Origin: Parus major
Lineage: Eukaryota; Chordata; Aves; Passeriformes; Paridae
Direction: 5' to 3'
Length of the DNA: 64,000 nucleotides
NCBI RefSeq assembly: GCF_001522545.3
Contig: NC_031773.1
Location: 26,299,685 to 26,363,684, forward strand
Notes under the pieces: generated by a model
The model's database searches: none
The model's input: only the letters and a program-made list of their open reading frames with translations
What the model was told of the DNA's origin: nothing
Shown: positions 36,403 through 49,811 of the stretch, piece by piece
Position numbering within the stretch: position 1 is the stretch's first letter
How the letters are laid out: each line of letters opens with the position of its first letter
Program-made: the position numbers and the translations under genes

Positions 36403-39400
36403 AGTCCTCCAGAGCTGTGGCATCAGTCCCACGATTGTCAGTCACTGTGTGGGTGCGTTGTTCCTCACCTTTCTCACTGCCTCAATAAAACTTGCATTAT
36501 AATGTGAATATAATATAATGAATTAATAATATAATGAAAATAATACCATTCAGACCACATCACCCTTCCTATGATAGTGCTCATGAAGCCACATCCGACC
36601 AGATAATGGTGAATGTTTCTCTGGTATGACCAAACAAGGTGCTAAGGCTCAACCCAAATGTGTAACTCGTTGTGTCAGGGGAGAAAAATTTGGAGGAGTT
36701 TATTTTTTTCTCAAAAGGATTTTCATTTAAGACGAATCTGAGAGACTCTCTTGGTCTCTGAAGAACATGGGAATTTTTACTAGCTTTGCTGGGTCAAACA
36801 CCCAAGTTACCATCCTCAGAACAAGATCTTGACATAGCCTGCTATTATAACTGTGCTTCCAGCCTGTTACCATAACTATGTTCCCTACAATTACACATTC
36901 CAGAGATAATTTTTATTTTTAAAGCTTTTTGGATCCACCTTTACCAAATCTTTGCTGGTCATTTCCCCATTCTTGGACCATGGTATCAATTAACAAATAA
37001 TGACAAAACAGGAATAACCCTTTGAATTGTTTTCTAAATGAAACTGACAACAGAAGAAATCTAGGAATACTAGCCAGTGAATTAATTTTTAAACATCAGC
37101 CATATTTGGAACCATATAGAGCTAGAATTTTTTTCCCCACAAATATCAAAATGATTCTATAACTGTTAATTAATCCTGGTGTTTACTTTAGATATAACAG
37201 AAAGTTGCTTGACTATAATCTTTCTTCTGGTTCAAGAACACAGTCTTTTTATCCATGTTGCCTAACTTAACATGTCCCCCCATTCCTCAAGCCACATTTA
37301 GAAATAGCATATAGTCATGTTTGAAGCCTCTGTGAGTTTCAGAAGCAGAAAGTGCTCCAAAATTCATGGGATATTAATCTCATAAAATGATATTCCAATA
37401 TTAAAGTTTCTTAGATTTTTTTTGCCCCCTAAGCTTCTGAGAAGGTGTTACTGTATGAACTTGCAAAGTACTAAAAGTCACAGTTGTAACTGGATTTTAT
37501 TAAACTTTATTTTTGCAAAATGAATAATTCTTGTAGGTGCCATGTTTTAATGTGACTAACATACAGGTTATCTGTCAAAAAAAAAACCAACTAGTTTAAT
37601 AGTACTGAAAGTTATACATATGGATGGCTAATACCAGGCAAATTTTATTGAACAGAGTATTTTCTCTGACCTAAGGCAGAGTTCATTCCTCTCTTCTTCC
37701 CTGGCACAGAGCAGAGTTCTTTGTCCCTCTGCAGCTGTCTCAGGAGTGAACACTTGTCATTGCTGAGCTGCAGGAGCATCCACTAACTTGCTTTTGTCTC
37801 TGCAGCCACGTGGAACTAAAGTCAAGCTGGTGAACACATTTTGCATGTAAAGCACCTTCTCTTTTTTTATACTTTTATTATTAACCCATTAAAACCTCTG
37901 CCTTTGTCACTCTCTCACTATAGGGAGGTCGGCAGAAGGAAAATGGCTTCATTGGGGTTTAATTCAGGGCAAAGTGACTGAAAGTGATCAAGACCATACT
38001 TTGTTATTAATATTTGTGTTGGAATCTAGACAAATATGCAGCTGGTTTGGGTGTACAAATCACACCAAAGTCCTTATGTTTAGCATTTCAGTCTCTGGAT
38101 AATAACTAATAAGCCCACAGCCACTCATATGGCCTAAAAATCATCAGTTCTTTGATCCATCAACTGACCAGTCATTTTAAAATGCATTTTAAATCACTTT
38201 TTTTTTTTCTCCCTGCGTTGTCCCTCATATATTACTTCTGCAATCATCAGCTAAATGTATGCAAACTAAATTTTGTGCATGAAATATAGTGATTCTGAGT
38301 TTCCTCTTGGCATTCTGGAGTGAATATTTTCTTTGAATTAATTATTTTAATTCAGTCAGTATAATCAAATTCAACCCACTATCATAATTTATTTTAAGGA
38401 TTATTCTGTCTAATGTATTCCTTACCACAGCAAGTAACCCTTGTGGGTAGGTCTTAAAAGTTTCAAATGTCAGAAGACTTTTAAATGTTCTAAGACATTA
38501 CTTTGAAAGTTTAACAACAATCCACAAATTCCCTCTGCACTTACTCAGATTTCTAAACACCAGAGGGATTTTTTTAAGATTGTCCAAATGTTTTGCCACA
38601 TGTTTAATTAACTTTCAGACTTGTTGCTTAGATACTTTCACTCCAGAAAATACTTTATTTAAATAAAATTAACAAACATTTTATGTTTGTCTTTCAGTTC
38701 TATTTCAAAAAGTCTACAGAAATGTCTCTTTAAAGGAAAATATTATTGGCAAAGGATTCTCTAACAAATCACTTCAGAAACAAAACAACAAAATGCCAAA
38801 AACCTTATACTCCAACCTCTGTTTTAAATATAGTTGGTTTTACCAGCTTTCAAATACACTGTGTAGAGAAGTGACTGTCCATAGCTAGGAAGAGTATATT
38901 ATTTTATTAGCAGGACAGAAAATGTAGAGAAAATAACTGTAATTGAAAAATTTTTAATAGAAAAATTAGAAATCTTAGGTGTGGTATGAATACTTAACAA
39001 ATTTGCATCCAAACAAAATTAATTCAAATATGTTTTTGAATTGCTGCACCTTTAGAAACAGTTGAGCTCTCTTCCACACCTTTATGAAAACTATTCCACA
39101 TATTAGCAAATTCTTATTTATGTAAGGACTCAAAAGAAGAGAATTATCACAGCTTCTGTGGGTCTAGCTCTACTTCTCCAATGTCTGATCTTAAAAGATT
39201 CAACATTCTCCTGAGTCAACGTTTAGAACAGTCCCATTAGAAAACTTAATTAAAGTACAGGTCAATAACTTTATGGAAATGAGGTCCAAAATGTTTTATT
39301 TTTATAAAGGATGTCACATAAGAGTGAAGAATCTTTCCAATTAATTCTTACCTGTGGATATGGAAGGCTACCTTATCTCTTTGCCATAGAAAAGATAAGA

Positions 39401-42400
39401 GGCAAGATTAGAGACCAAGATATTTCCATTAATTCCTTCCAGATAAATATATGACTGAAACACAACATGCTGGCCAGTCTCCCATCTGTTAACAGGTGAA
39501 GGACACTCAAATGGGATCGCTGAGGAAAGACTAAGATGATGTGCTGGAAGAAGAGAGAACAAGTTGAGCAGTGTGTCAGTCTATTACCTTTAGGGTCTGT
39601 ATTTTTCTTCAAATATCTTAAAGAAATCCCTCAATCCTGCAGTGTCCTGCTGTCAGTAACCTCTTCTGAACACTTTGTTTCACCTCTGCCTTCTACAGAA
39701 TGGTGTCTCTAGAGATTAATGAGATTAGCCCTACATAGTTTATCCCTGTCATTGGATTGTGTAAGGAATCATTATGATGGCACATATGTACACTTTTTAA
39801 TTTTGTTTCAACCTCAGAAATTAGGCTACATTAAGCTACTGAAAGAGCATTACTTTCATGGTTGAATGAAGTATTTCTGTTGTAAAATCAGATGCTTGTC
39901 AGACACTCTTCAGCCAAGAAATTCCAATTCAATGGCCAGAGGTGAATATTTTAAGTAATTTTTCTCTTTTCTGGCAAAATTTATTCTTCACGTGTCAGAT
40001 AATCATGGTTTGCAATAAATTCTTTAAGATTGTGGGAGATGGGATAGTATGTCTGTCTTCAAAGGGGAAGGAGAATCTTTTAAGTCATAGATAATGAATG
40101 AAAGATGCTTCTATCTGACTTTATTATTCTTGAATGCTGAGACTTTTTGTAAACAGTGTACACTATGTCAGACTAGTAGTTAACTGTTGTTTTTTCTTGC
40201 CTTAGTCAGAAAATCTTTTGAAATACTCCTTTCACAAATTCGACAGTTATTCTCAAGGGTTGGTGAGTTCTCTGCTGAGAATTCACGTTAGGATGCAAAT
40301 GTAAACTGATACAAAAATAAAGAAATTACATCTAATTTTTTTGGAGGCATTATTATAGCATTATAGCAAGATTTAAGTTAACTTGTACCCCTTTGAATAG
40401 CTTGAAGGCTATAACTGCCACAGTGAAAGTTTTTAGAATATAGATAGATATATAATGAAATTTAGGTTTCAGACCAATGTAAATTAATGTAAAATAATTT
40501 AAAATTTCCAATTACCATTTATTTGAATATTACTTTCACTAAAGTATTCTCAGTATTTCCAGCTGGTATTGTCAAAATATTCTACCAAACACAACAGAGT
40601 AAGACTAAATAGAGTAAGTCAAAGTTGTCCCTGAAAAGTTAATCAGACACACAAAATCCCGACTGATTTTTCATATTATGTAAAGCTCTGCTTTCAGGTG
40701 AGAACTTTGGAAAAAAATTTAAAGGCCTTGAAATATAGAAAATAATCGAGAGATAGAGGTATTTGTTATTTGTAATTCCTAAACCACAGTCAAAATTAGA
40801 GGTGGGTAGTTTTTCTACAGCTTGTTTTCTCAGGGACAAGGAGTCTAAGCAACGAAGCTCTGTCTCTTCATCTGTATATATTCCTCTTAATTTCTTAAAA
40901 AAATTTCCAGTTTTTATCTCTCTCAGCAAAGGAACAGAGTTTTCAAAAAATGTTATGTTCCTGCAAGTTTCATGACTTTTGGTATAACAGAGCCTTCTGT
41001 AGCGTAGGCAAAGGCTGTAGGACCAGCTCCCATCTGATTAAAATACTTTGCACCAGGCAGAGCACTCCTTGTCCCAAATTCACCAGTAATTTCTATGAGC
41101 AGGATGGAAATGAAGACTTTTCTTTGCCGCTCCCTGTCTTATTAATCTACTTATTGGAGAGCAAGGGCAGACAAACCAAATGTAACAAATCAGTGAAGAT
41201 TTTGAATCCCCAGATAACAGATCTAGATCAAGTAAGAGAAGAAAAAGAAAGAAGCTACTCATGAAGACAATCATAATTACCTTCCCTACAGCATTGTTGT
41301 AAGGATAACTGATATATGAAGATAACAAAATAAATTAATTTGTGGTATTCTCTGCTAAATCTGTCCAGTAGATGTAGCCAAAACAAGTCACATGGGAATT
41401 GTTCTGCTCATACTCAGTAATGGAACAACTTAATGAAAGGTTTGTCCATATCCCAGCTGATTCCAAAGGAAATAAATAATAAAGCAACCGATTTCTGTTG
41501 CTCACTAACCCAGAGTTAGAGTCACCTAACCAAAATGAAAAGTTTGGCCCAGTGAATTCAGAAAACATTGAATTAGCCATTATTTTACTCTCTGAAGCAA
41601 ATCACTTTTTGACCTATAGATCATTTCCTATCACAGATGGGATTCTTTTTCTGCTTTTGCATCCTTATTTAACATTTGTAAGAAGTGTTTTTTGAGATCT
41701 TACATTTATTTATACATTTTCTGTACAGATATTGAATATTAGTATGTTAATTGGCATATGCAGTAAATTATAAATTAGCAGCTTTGTATGTAACTGCAGC
41801 AACATATTGGAAACACAATTAAAGCATTTCTACCTCATTTGAATAAACTGAGTCCAGTAACAGTATAAAAAAATGTAGTGCCAATTATTTAAAAAGAATT
41901 CTGTGTCAGAGAGGACATTATCAAGTCTAGGAATTAGTGGAAGTGTAAAGCAAAAAAACCCAGCCTGTAACACTTCTGCTAATACTGATTAAGATCTAAA
42001 CCACCTTCTGCTTTCAAGTACAATTTTACAGCAGGAAGGACCTGAATTGTGTGCATTTAGGGCCAAGGAAAGATGCAAAGCTGCAGTCTTTGATGCCAAA
42101 GGATCCCGCAATTGGATACTATATTTGTATTCTTTCATTTTGCCCCATTTATTGCCTTATCTCTCTATTATATTGTCATGTATCCTTCCTTCTTTATAGC
42201 AAGTTCATGGATATAGTCCTTCTGCTTTATGTTCCAGGTTCAAGTAAGTTCTCCTAAAGACATAAATATCTCAGCAAGCTGTTCTCTCCTCCACCACTTT
42301 GTTAACACCTCAGGAAGGCATTGTTATCCTGAAAGTTTTCTGTCTACTGCTCCTTTCCTCTTTGCCTATGCAGAACCTGAGCCAGTTTCCCTAGACTCAC

Positions 42401-42631
42401 ACACTTCTCTCTTTGCCATGACATCTGTGCTGCAGTACTGTCTGGATGCTGGGACAATAGAAGGCTGAGTTTCAGCATACCCAAGTACTGGCAGCTTTTC
42501 AAAACTTTCTCCTCCATGTCTTATCCAAGATGCAGCAGAAAGAAAACATCTTCAGAGATTTTTCTTGTTAATTTATACTAGAGTAATTCTTACTACTTCT
42601 TACCAAATGTTATTTTGTTATAGAGGAGCAC

Positions 42632-42664
42632 GGTGGTGGTGGTGGTGCTGGTGTGTGTGTGTGT
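42632..42664. repeat. (GGT)n followed by (GT)n
   Basis: Five GGT units, then GCT GGT, then seven or eight GT units. This is a compound microsatellite. Confidence 0.9.
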
Positions 42665-43423
42665 ATGGGTCCAGCAAGGAGAAAATTATGACATTTCTTA
42701 TCATAATGAACAGGCTTATACAAGACTAGACATACATCAAAAACACCTCACAATAAATGAATGCAGTTATTTTATCACAAATTGTGTCATGTCATAGCCT
42801 TTTTCTTCTCTCTGGAGACTAAGATGCTACACCTAAACATCCAGGAAAAATCCTTTAAATAGACAGAGTAATATTATAATGAGAACATTTACAATCCTCC
42901 ACATCTTACTCTTTTTCTATTCTCCAGAATATTTCTATTCTTATATTTAACTTTTCCAAACCGAGATTTATTTAGAGAGTTAAACCACTTTGTCTGCTTT
43001 ATTTTTTTTTTTTTTTACCTCTAAAGCCAAAAGCTGGGAGAGAGAAAGATAAAGTGTAAGAGTTAAAGACTTTACATTTTCACGACATAGGGATGAAAGC
43101 TGAGTGAATGTCTTCAACTACCAGCTACATCCTCCAAATGGTGTTTCATAGTGAAACTTATTTATAAAATTACATTTTCCAAATTCTTCTCAGATTTAAG
43201 GAGCAGAAGTTTTAGTAGAACACTTCCTAAGATGATGAACCACCAGAAGCATTGAAAAGAAGTTCATATGGAAAACTATGCACATAAATCCTTCTGCATC
43301 CCACATCAGAAGGTTTGGTGTCTTCTGTAATTCACTTTAACAGTTTCGTGAATTCCTAATTTTTTGATATTTAGATTTTTGTATTTTAGAGTCTAGATTT
43401 TAGATTTTCAACTCAAGTAGAAG

Positions 43424-44361
43424 CAGTGATGAGTGGCTTTCCTCAGGATTCAGTACTGGGACTGACATTTTTTAACACTTTTGGCAGTGATATGGACATT
43501 GGTATTGAGAGAACTTTAGCAAGGCTGCTGACAACACCCAGCTGTGCAGTGTGTTTGTCATGCTCTTGGAAAGGGATGACATTAAGAGGGACCTTAGCAA
43601 GATTAAGGAATGGACCTGTGCAAACCTCACGATATTTAACTAGACCAAGTGCAAGGTCCTGTACCTACCTGGGGCAGGGTAATCCCAAGCACAAGTGGAG
43701 AAGAGAATGGATCAAGACTAGCCCAGGGAAGAAAGACTTGAGCATGTTTGTAGATTAGAAGTTCAAAATGACCAAGCAATGTGTGCCTGCAGCCCAGAAG
43801 GCCAACTGCACCCCAGCTGCATCAAACGAGGATGACCTCTACTGTGCTCTAAGACACCACCTGGAGCACTGGTTTCAGCTCTGAGGTCCCCAACACAAGA
43901 AGGACATGGACCTTTTGGAATGAGTCCATAGGAGGGCCAGAAAGTTGATCACAGAACTGGAGCACCTCTCCTATGAAGACAAGCTGAGACAGCTGGGGCT
44001 ATTCAGCCTGGCAAATAAAAGACTCTGGGGAGACCTTAGAACAACCTCCACATACAAGGAGCCTTAAAAGAAGGCTGGAGAGGGACTTTTCACAAGGGTG
44101 TACAGAGTTAGAAAAAAGGGAAATTACTTTTAGCTGAAGGCGGATAGATTTCTATTAGATATTAAGAAGAAACCTTTACCCTGAGGGTGGTGAGACACTA
44201 GCACAGTTTCCCAGAGAGGTTTTGGACTACAAATCCCTGAAAATGTTGAAAGCCAAGTTGGATGGGGCTCTGAGTAACCTGGTTCCCTTCACATGGCACA
44301 TGTTGGAACTAGATGATCTTAAAAGTTCCTTCCAACCCAAACCATTCAATGATTCTATGAC
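43424..44361 (+). mobile_element. CR1 LINE, 5'-truncated copy with complete 3' end (plus strand)
   Basis: It starts within the reverse transcriptase region (GATGAGTGG...CAGGATTCAGTACTGG). A degraded form of the usual box is visible around 43460-43530. It continues through the long 3' region: GCACTGGTTTCAGCTCTGAGG at about 43870, CAGCCTGG at about 44002, and GGGTGGTGAGACAC at 44183. It ends with the canonical TTCCTTCCAACCCAAACC and ATTCTATGACT at about 44361. A 110-codon open frame at 43426-43758 is a frame-shifted relic and not a functional protein. The internal order is complete, unlike the copy at 59.9 kb. Confidence 0.93.
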
Positions 44362-47300
44362 TTAAATGAAACTTTTAAAAAATAAATTATGTAAGGATCT
44401 TAATAGAATTTTTTTATTCTATCCTATTTTAAAAGACATTTTAAGCCTATTAATTTTAGTATGATTCAATCTTCTCTTTTATGGTTAAAGTTCAATTTGC
44501 TTTTAAGTCCATGAAGTTCTAATTCTATTTTATATTAAAAAAAGACAAACTGTTCATTGTGATTCCCACACATACAATCTGATGTCACCAGTGTTAGTCC
44601 TAATGCTAGATCATTGTTGGTTGTTCATTTTTAAGTACAATAATATTTATCATGGACAAATATCTCTGGTTTAAAGGGTGCTCCTATGTACTTACTCCTT
44701 TGCCTTATAACCCCACAATATTTTCTCCACCTTTATTCTCTCCTCCATTCCTTCCTTTCTTACAATATTTCCAAAATAGAGGAAGTTTTCATAAAGACCC
44801 CAAGTTCTGATGACTTTTAAAAAATGTTTGTGATTTTAAAAAATATCTGGCTCCAAAGGAGGTCAAGGGAATAAATCCCATTGAAATTCAATAGATTTGG
44901 GCATTTTATTCCCATTCTTTAAAAACTCGAGCTTTAGGTAATAAGAATTCCAAGTCTCAATGAATTTAAAGAAGTATTTTTATTGCCCAAATGATAATTT
45001 AAAAAGCCATCAGTACACTCTGCCTCAAACAGCTTGTTGAAAAGGATTTCATATTGATATTCTGCCATTATATTTAAATGTCCTAACATTGTTTATTATC
45101 ATCAAGCTTTCCACTGAGAGAACTTTCTCTGCATTGTATTGTTGCCATTTTGTATTTGCACAGAAAACCAGGAAAAAAAACCACTAAAACCCCAGCAAAC
45201 AACAGATTCCCATCTTCTTTAAAAGACATCTTTCTCTTAATCCAAAGGAAAAGATACCTCTTCCTTTCTAGAGCTGATACCATTAGAACAGCTGGTCCTG
45301 AGTGATCTTCTAGTTTCATTGGATTTCACACTGAAACTGTGAAGGTTTTCAGCCTCATCTCTGAATCTGTAACAAAAGTAGAGAGGTTACACAGTTTATA
45401 GAAGAAGGAAGGAATTCTGAATCAAGATGTAAAAATAACAGTTAATATCAGTTCAGTCCAACAAAAGCACGTGTGACAGAAGTGGGAAGATCACTCAGCC
45501 TCAGCCTTAAAACCCACCATGCAAGAGGTTGACCAGGGTGAGGATCACTCAGCGGTATGAAGAAGGTGGGCCAAGGCTGGTATGTGACAAAAAATGTATA
45601 ACCTATAAAGTGAGCACTGAATGCCAGCTGCATTTCAAAGTAAAAAAAACAGTTAGAAAGACTCATTTATCTCTCCCTAGACTGGACTAAATAATAAAAG
45701 CACAAAGGTAAGAAGCTAATACATAGAATATAATATCTACATTGCTTCAGTGTCAAGATGGTCCTGTGAACTTTGGGCCAAGCTACTAATCCAAAGGTAT
45801 AAACGTGATCAGAATAAAAAATCAACCAACATTGTACATCATAAAGAACTGGTTGTTCTATATTCTTTGAAGGAAGAACATCCACAGGAGGTGGACTGAA
45901 TACATGCTGTAGACAATCGTCAAGTTTAACAATGAAATGAGGACTAAGGACCCTTCGCAGTGAGAACAGCAAGAGACATCTTGCTGAAAGACACTAAGGG
46001 CATTCTGCCTGTCAAGAAGAAGGATGAAGCTACCACTACACTAGCTCATTGGAGATGATTTTTATCAGGCAATAAATGTGGCTATATAAAACATCTGAAA
46101 CATTCTTTAGTTTTATATTTGTTGAAGAAAATTGCTTTTGGAAAGAAATATATGCAAGGAAAAATTTTTGTGACGACAAGGAAATAAATGAATGGCAGAA
46201 GTGATGATACACCATATGATGTCAAACAAATGGAGAGCAAAGGCATGTTGCTTGATTTAGTAACTTCAAAAAATCAAAGCATGGATATTGAGTAAATATT
46301 TTCTGTGGCACATTGTCATTTCCCTTAATTGTTCTGCTTTTCCACCATAATCCTAAAGTCATCATGGCATCATAACCATCAACATCTGAGCAGACATGCT
46401 CAGCCTTCCTTTCTAGCTGATGAAATAGCATAAGTACTTAAAAAAAAAAACAAGTTATTGCTTTATTCTATAGTTTTCATTAGGGTGAGATGAAACTTGA
46501 AAGTTGCCTATTTCAATTGATAACACAGTTAAAATTGTCTAAGTTTTCTATAATCTTGTCTAAGTCTTTATAATGTCTCAGGTCACATAGAGGTAACTCT
46601 TCTGTTTGGTGTATCATTTGTACCCTTCCAGGGAATAGAACCATGTCCATTTGACAATGTATTTTGGTGCACAGCTTAAAATTTGTTATTCTTGTATTTA
46701 AAAGTTTCTTTTTTTAATAAATAGTTTATTGATTTTACATTCATAAAGATGCATGTCAGAAGTTATTAAGTCTTACAGTATTACAAAGGAATGCATACAA
46801 ACTGATCTTTTTTTGTGTGTGTACATAGCACATATTTTGTAAAGAAAACTGGATGTCTATATGTGGAAGAGAACATATGCTTGCATATCCATTCCCATTA
46901 ACTGTTATCAACTTTATATGCAAAAATTGGCTCTGGATTATATGGAAGTGGGTGAATTAATTGAAGCATAAAAATTCGCCCTCAGAGACTTCTAACAGAA
47001 TTTAAATCCACTTAAAATATATTTATTGGACTGATTTAAATTTCACTTCCATTCACTTTCTTTATGTTTTAATTGTCCATGTGAACAGTGAATTGAAGTT
47101 GTGATTGATTACTTATATAGACTAACCACTTAAAGAACTATAAAATAGGAAGAGGACTTTCTAATTACAAGGTTTCAACTGCAGGTATTAGTATTCAAGA
47201 AGTGTGAAATTTCAAGGGAAGATCAAGTCTCATAACCATGAATTAGGAGTCTTTCTCAACATAACTGATTGGGTAACTGTCAGGACCAGTCTTGAAAACT

Positions 47301-47561
47301 ACAATACCTCTGAAATACCCTAGCTGTAACTGTGGTTAGTGGCTGTCAGTTGTTCTATGGTTGTATCTAACTTTAGTTCTATATGATGTTTATTTTGTGT
47401 TAAAAAAGCATTACAAATCTTGACAGTTATAAGGTGCAAATTTACTTATTTCCATTTATATCTTAACTGTCTGAGGTAGAAACCAATTTCTTTGAACACG
47501 CTTGAACAGCAGCTTTTAAAGAGGACCTAGATCACCCCTGGAAACATTTTATGTTATTTTA

Positions 47562-47597
47562 AAAAATATTATTATAAAAAAACATTATAATATTTTT
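47562..47597. other. AT-rich inverted repeat, 11-bp stem
   Basis: AAAAATATTAT (47562-47572) and ATAATATTTTT (47587-47597) are perfect reverse complements with a 14-base spacer. Confidence 0.85.
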
Positions 47598-48846
47598 ATA
47601 TTATGCCTAAAGAAGTTACATGCAACTATACTGTTACTGCTATATTTAATTTCCCATGACCCTTTGACATATTTTGGATAGCACACCTGAAAGCTTGTAA
47701 CAGGAAATGTAAGCAGACTTTCATCCCAGGATGAAAGCTATGGACATGTAGATAGAGAGTGTAGATACAGAGCAATGATCGGTATATTGATGACCCCTAA
47801 ATCTATGACCATTTCCAATTCTCCATATAAATATAGCTCCAGAAGCTGTTCAAAGGCACCCACCCATGACAATGTTAAAACCTGGCTAAAGCAGAGGGCA
47901 GAGGGAAGAGACATCAATCAGTAATCAGAGCTACCCCAGAAAGGTTTTTTGATGAGTACCTGGAAAACAGATTATGAGAAAGAAACAGTACACTCTCTAA
48001 TAAACCTGTGCACATGGATGGGATCTCATAACAGAAAAGTAAGGCCAAAATAATCATCTTCAAGCACATGAGTGGAAAACTGCAAACATGAAGCATTATA
48101 TGTTATCATTATCATCTGATCACTCTTACCTGGACCAAACTTGGGAAAGCCAGACACACAGATTTGTGAACTTAGGAAGTTTATCTGAAGCCAGCAAGGA
48201 AATATCAGATGAAAATTGCTCTGCATGTATAAAGGGTTTTATTCCGAACTTGTAAAACCTTTTTGCCCTTGTCATGGCCTCTGAACAACTGAATGTCCCA
48301 TCCTGTAGCTGTCATCTTAGCTTTCCAAACTCAACTATATTTGTTTCAGGAGAGGTCATAATTTTCTCTTTGTTGGTTGGTTTTCTAAAAATTGTGACAC
48401 CCTTTTGATTCACTAAAGATCAAAGGGAAGGACAGGACATGCTCCATAAATCACAAAGCAATGGTATAAGGTCTTGCTCCCCCATGTACACAAACAATTA
48501 CAATAAAATTTAAAGATCAAATTCTCAGCACCTTCTCTACTTGTTTTGCCTTTTGGTGGCTAAAAGAAAGCATTTTTGATTTTTTTAAATTTTGTTTTGA
48601 TATGCTATTATTCCAGTGACTCTCTGCTGAAAAGACATCACTGTGGAACAGCTGCTGTCTTTGTCATTTATTAGTTTAAAGGAATTCTGACACAGAAACT
48701 GGGTATTCAATCACCTCAGTTTGTCCATGATGCACTGCACCATTACAGGAAGTCATCAAGTTTATATTCAACATTTTTTTCCTTCCTTTCTGTTTCCACA
48801 TCTGCAGTTTTTCAGGTTTGGGGTTTTGGGGTTTCTGGTGGATTTT

Positions 48847-48874
48847 GCTTGCTTGCTTGCTTGTTTGTTTGTTT
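48847..48874. repeat. (GCTT)n / (GTTT)n microsatellite
   Basis: Four GCTT-type units pass into three GTTT units, differing by C-to-T changes. This is a typical tetranucleotide repeat in decay. Confidence 0.9.
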
Positions 48875-49080
48875 ATTGCACTATGCCTTAGTTCAGTTTC
48901 ACATTCCTATGAGCACAATTCATAATTCTTTCCTCAGAAAAGCAATTAGAAAGTTAAACTCTCTGAGCAAAATCCCATGATTCTCAGAGATGAAAAGACC
49001 ATGAGGTTTGCTTCAATTCCAGTAATCAAAGGAGGTCAAGAAGGTTTCTTTTAACTCTGCAAGGAGAGTCTCACTGGCTG

Positions 49081-49096
49081 CAGTGCTGCAGCACTG
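49081..49096. other. Perfect 16-bp palindrome (CAGTGCTGCAGCACTG)
   Basis: Exactly self-complementary with no spacer, centred on a PstI-type CTGCAG. Confidence 0.9.
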
Positions 49097-49592
49097 AGCT
49101 AGTTCTGCTCTTGACAAAGCTTTAATACAAGCTCTCAAGCAAAATACTTCTTCCTTGATTTTCTCCTATGTGATCATTAACACAGACCTACACACTACAT
49201 CAGCAATGAGACACGTCATAAAATGCAATGTAGATTGTCCTGAAAGGTATTTAAAGAGAATCAAAAATCTAGCTTACATTTAATGGACAGAAATGGGGAA
49301 ATAGACTTTATTTAGTTTAGTCCAATACTACAGTGGTGTATGTCCAGAGTTTCATTAATAATGTACACAAAAGCACCACTATTTTTACAGACAGATATTT
49401 TCATTGTATGAACTGTTCTCTCAGACATATATCTTAACAAGAAATCACTGTTCTATTAATATTCACAATGGATAAAATTCAGTCTTCTCTGTAATTAGAA
49501 TCAATACTTCTATGACTTTTAACTTGAGGCAGTTGACATTTTTCCTAAAGCTCATCTGACAATGATACAAATTCATAAGATATTCAGTAGCA

Positions 49593-49811
49593 GATTCATA
49601 GAGCGGTTGGGTTTGGAAGGGATCTTTGGAGATCACTCAAGCAGGGCTATTTAAAGCAGGATGCCCAAGACCATGTCTTTTCCATAGACCCAGATGTCTT
49701 TTCCATATCTCCAAGAATGGAGACTCTACAACCTTCCTGGGCAACCTGGGCCACTCTCTCTTCGTGTTCACATGGAACATTTTGTGTTTCAGTCTGTGCC
49801 CATTGCCTCTT
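49593..49811 (-). mobile_element. CR1 LINE 3' fragment (minus strand)
   Basis: The left edge reads GATTCATAGAGCGG then TTGGGTTTGGAAGGGATC, the reverse complement of the CR1 3' terminus. It continues through the CR1 3' UTR (CCAAGAATGGAGACTC at about 49711, CAACCTGGGCCA at 49742, GTGCCCATTGCCTC at 49796) and stops. Within it, ATGTCTTTTCCATA occurs twice (49673-49686 and 49694-49707), a small duplication not expected in CR1. Only the 3' UTR is present, with no coding part. Confidence 0.88.

Larger units (their letters stand above)
29186..43423. other. AT-rich DNA with scattered hairpins; no gene recognised
   Basis: No coding exon is recognised. GC-richer patches at 29990-30900 and 34980-35510 might be decayed repeats or LTRs that I cannot assign. 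Within the first, an 8-bp stem with a three-base loop lies at 30282-30300, and CATATATAGG at about 30663 could be a relic TATA box. Another patch (36310-36500) is bracketed by AT-rich sequence and ends with AATAAA. A pyrimidine tract ending CTCTGCAG at 37805 is followed by a short open frame ending TAA at 37848-37850, too short to call. The remainder is featureless. Confidence 0.45.
44362..49592. other. AT-rich DNA, no gene recognised
   Basis: Open frames of 60-101 codons on the minus strand (for example 45667-45972) have no recognisable domains. An AT-only inverted repeat lies at 47562-47597, a (GCTT)/(GTTT) run at 48847 and a GC-rich 16-bp palindrome at 49081. Confidence 0.5.

Noticed and set aside
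43426..43758. 110-codon frame as a host gene
   Set aside because: It is a frame-shifted relic within a CR1 copy.
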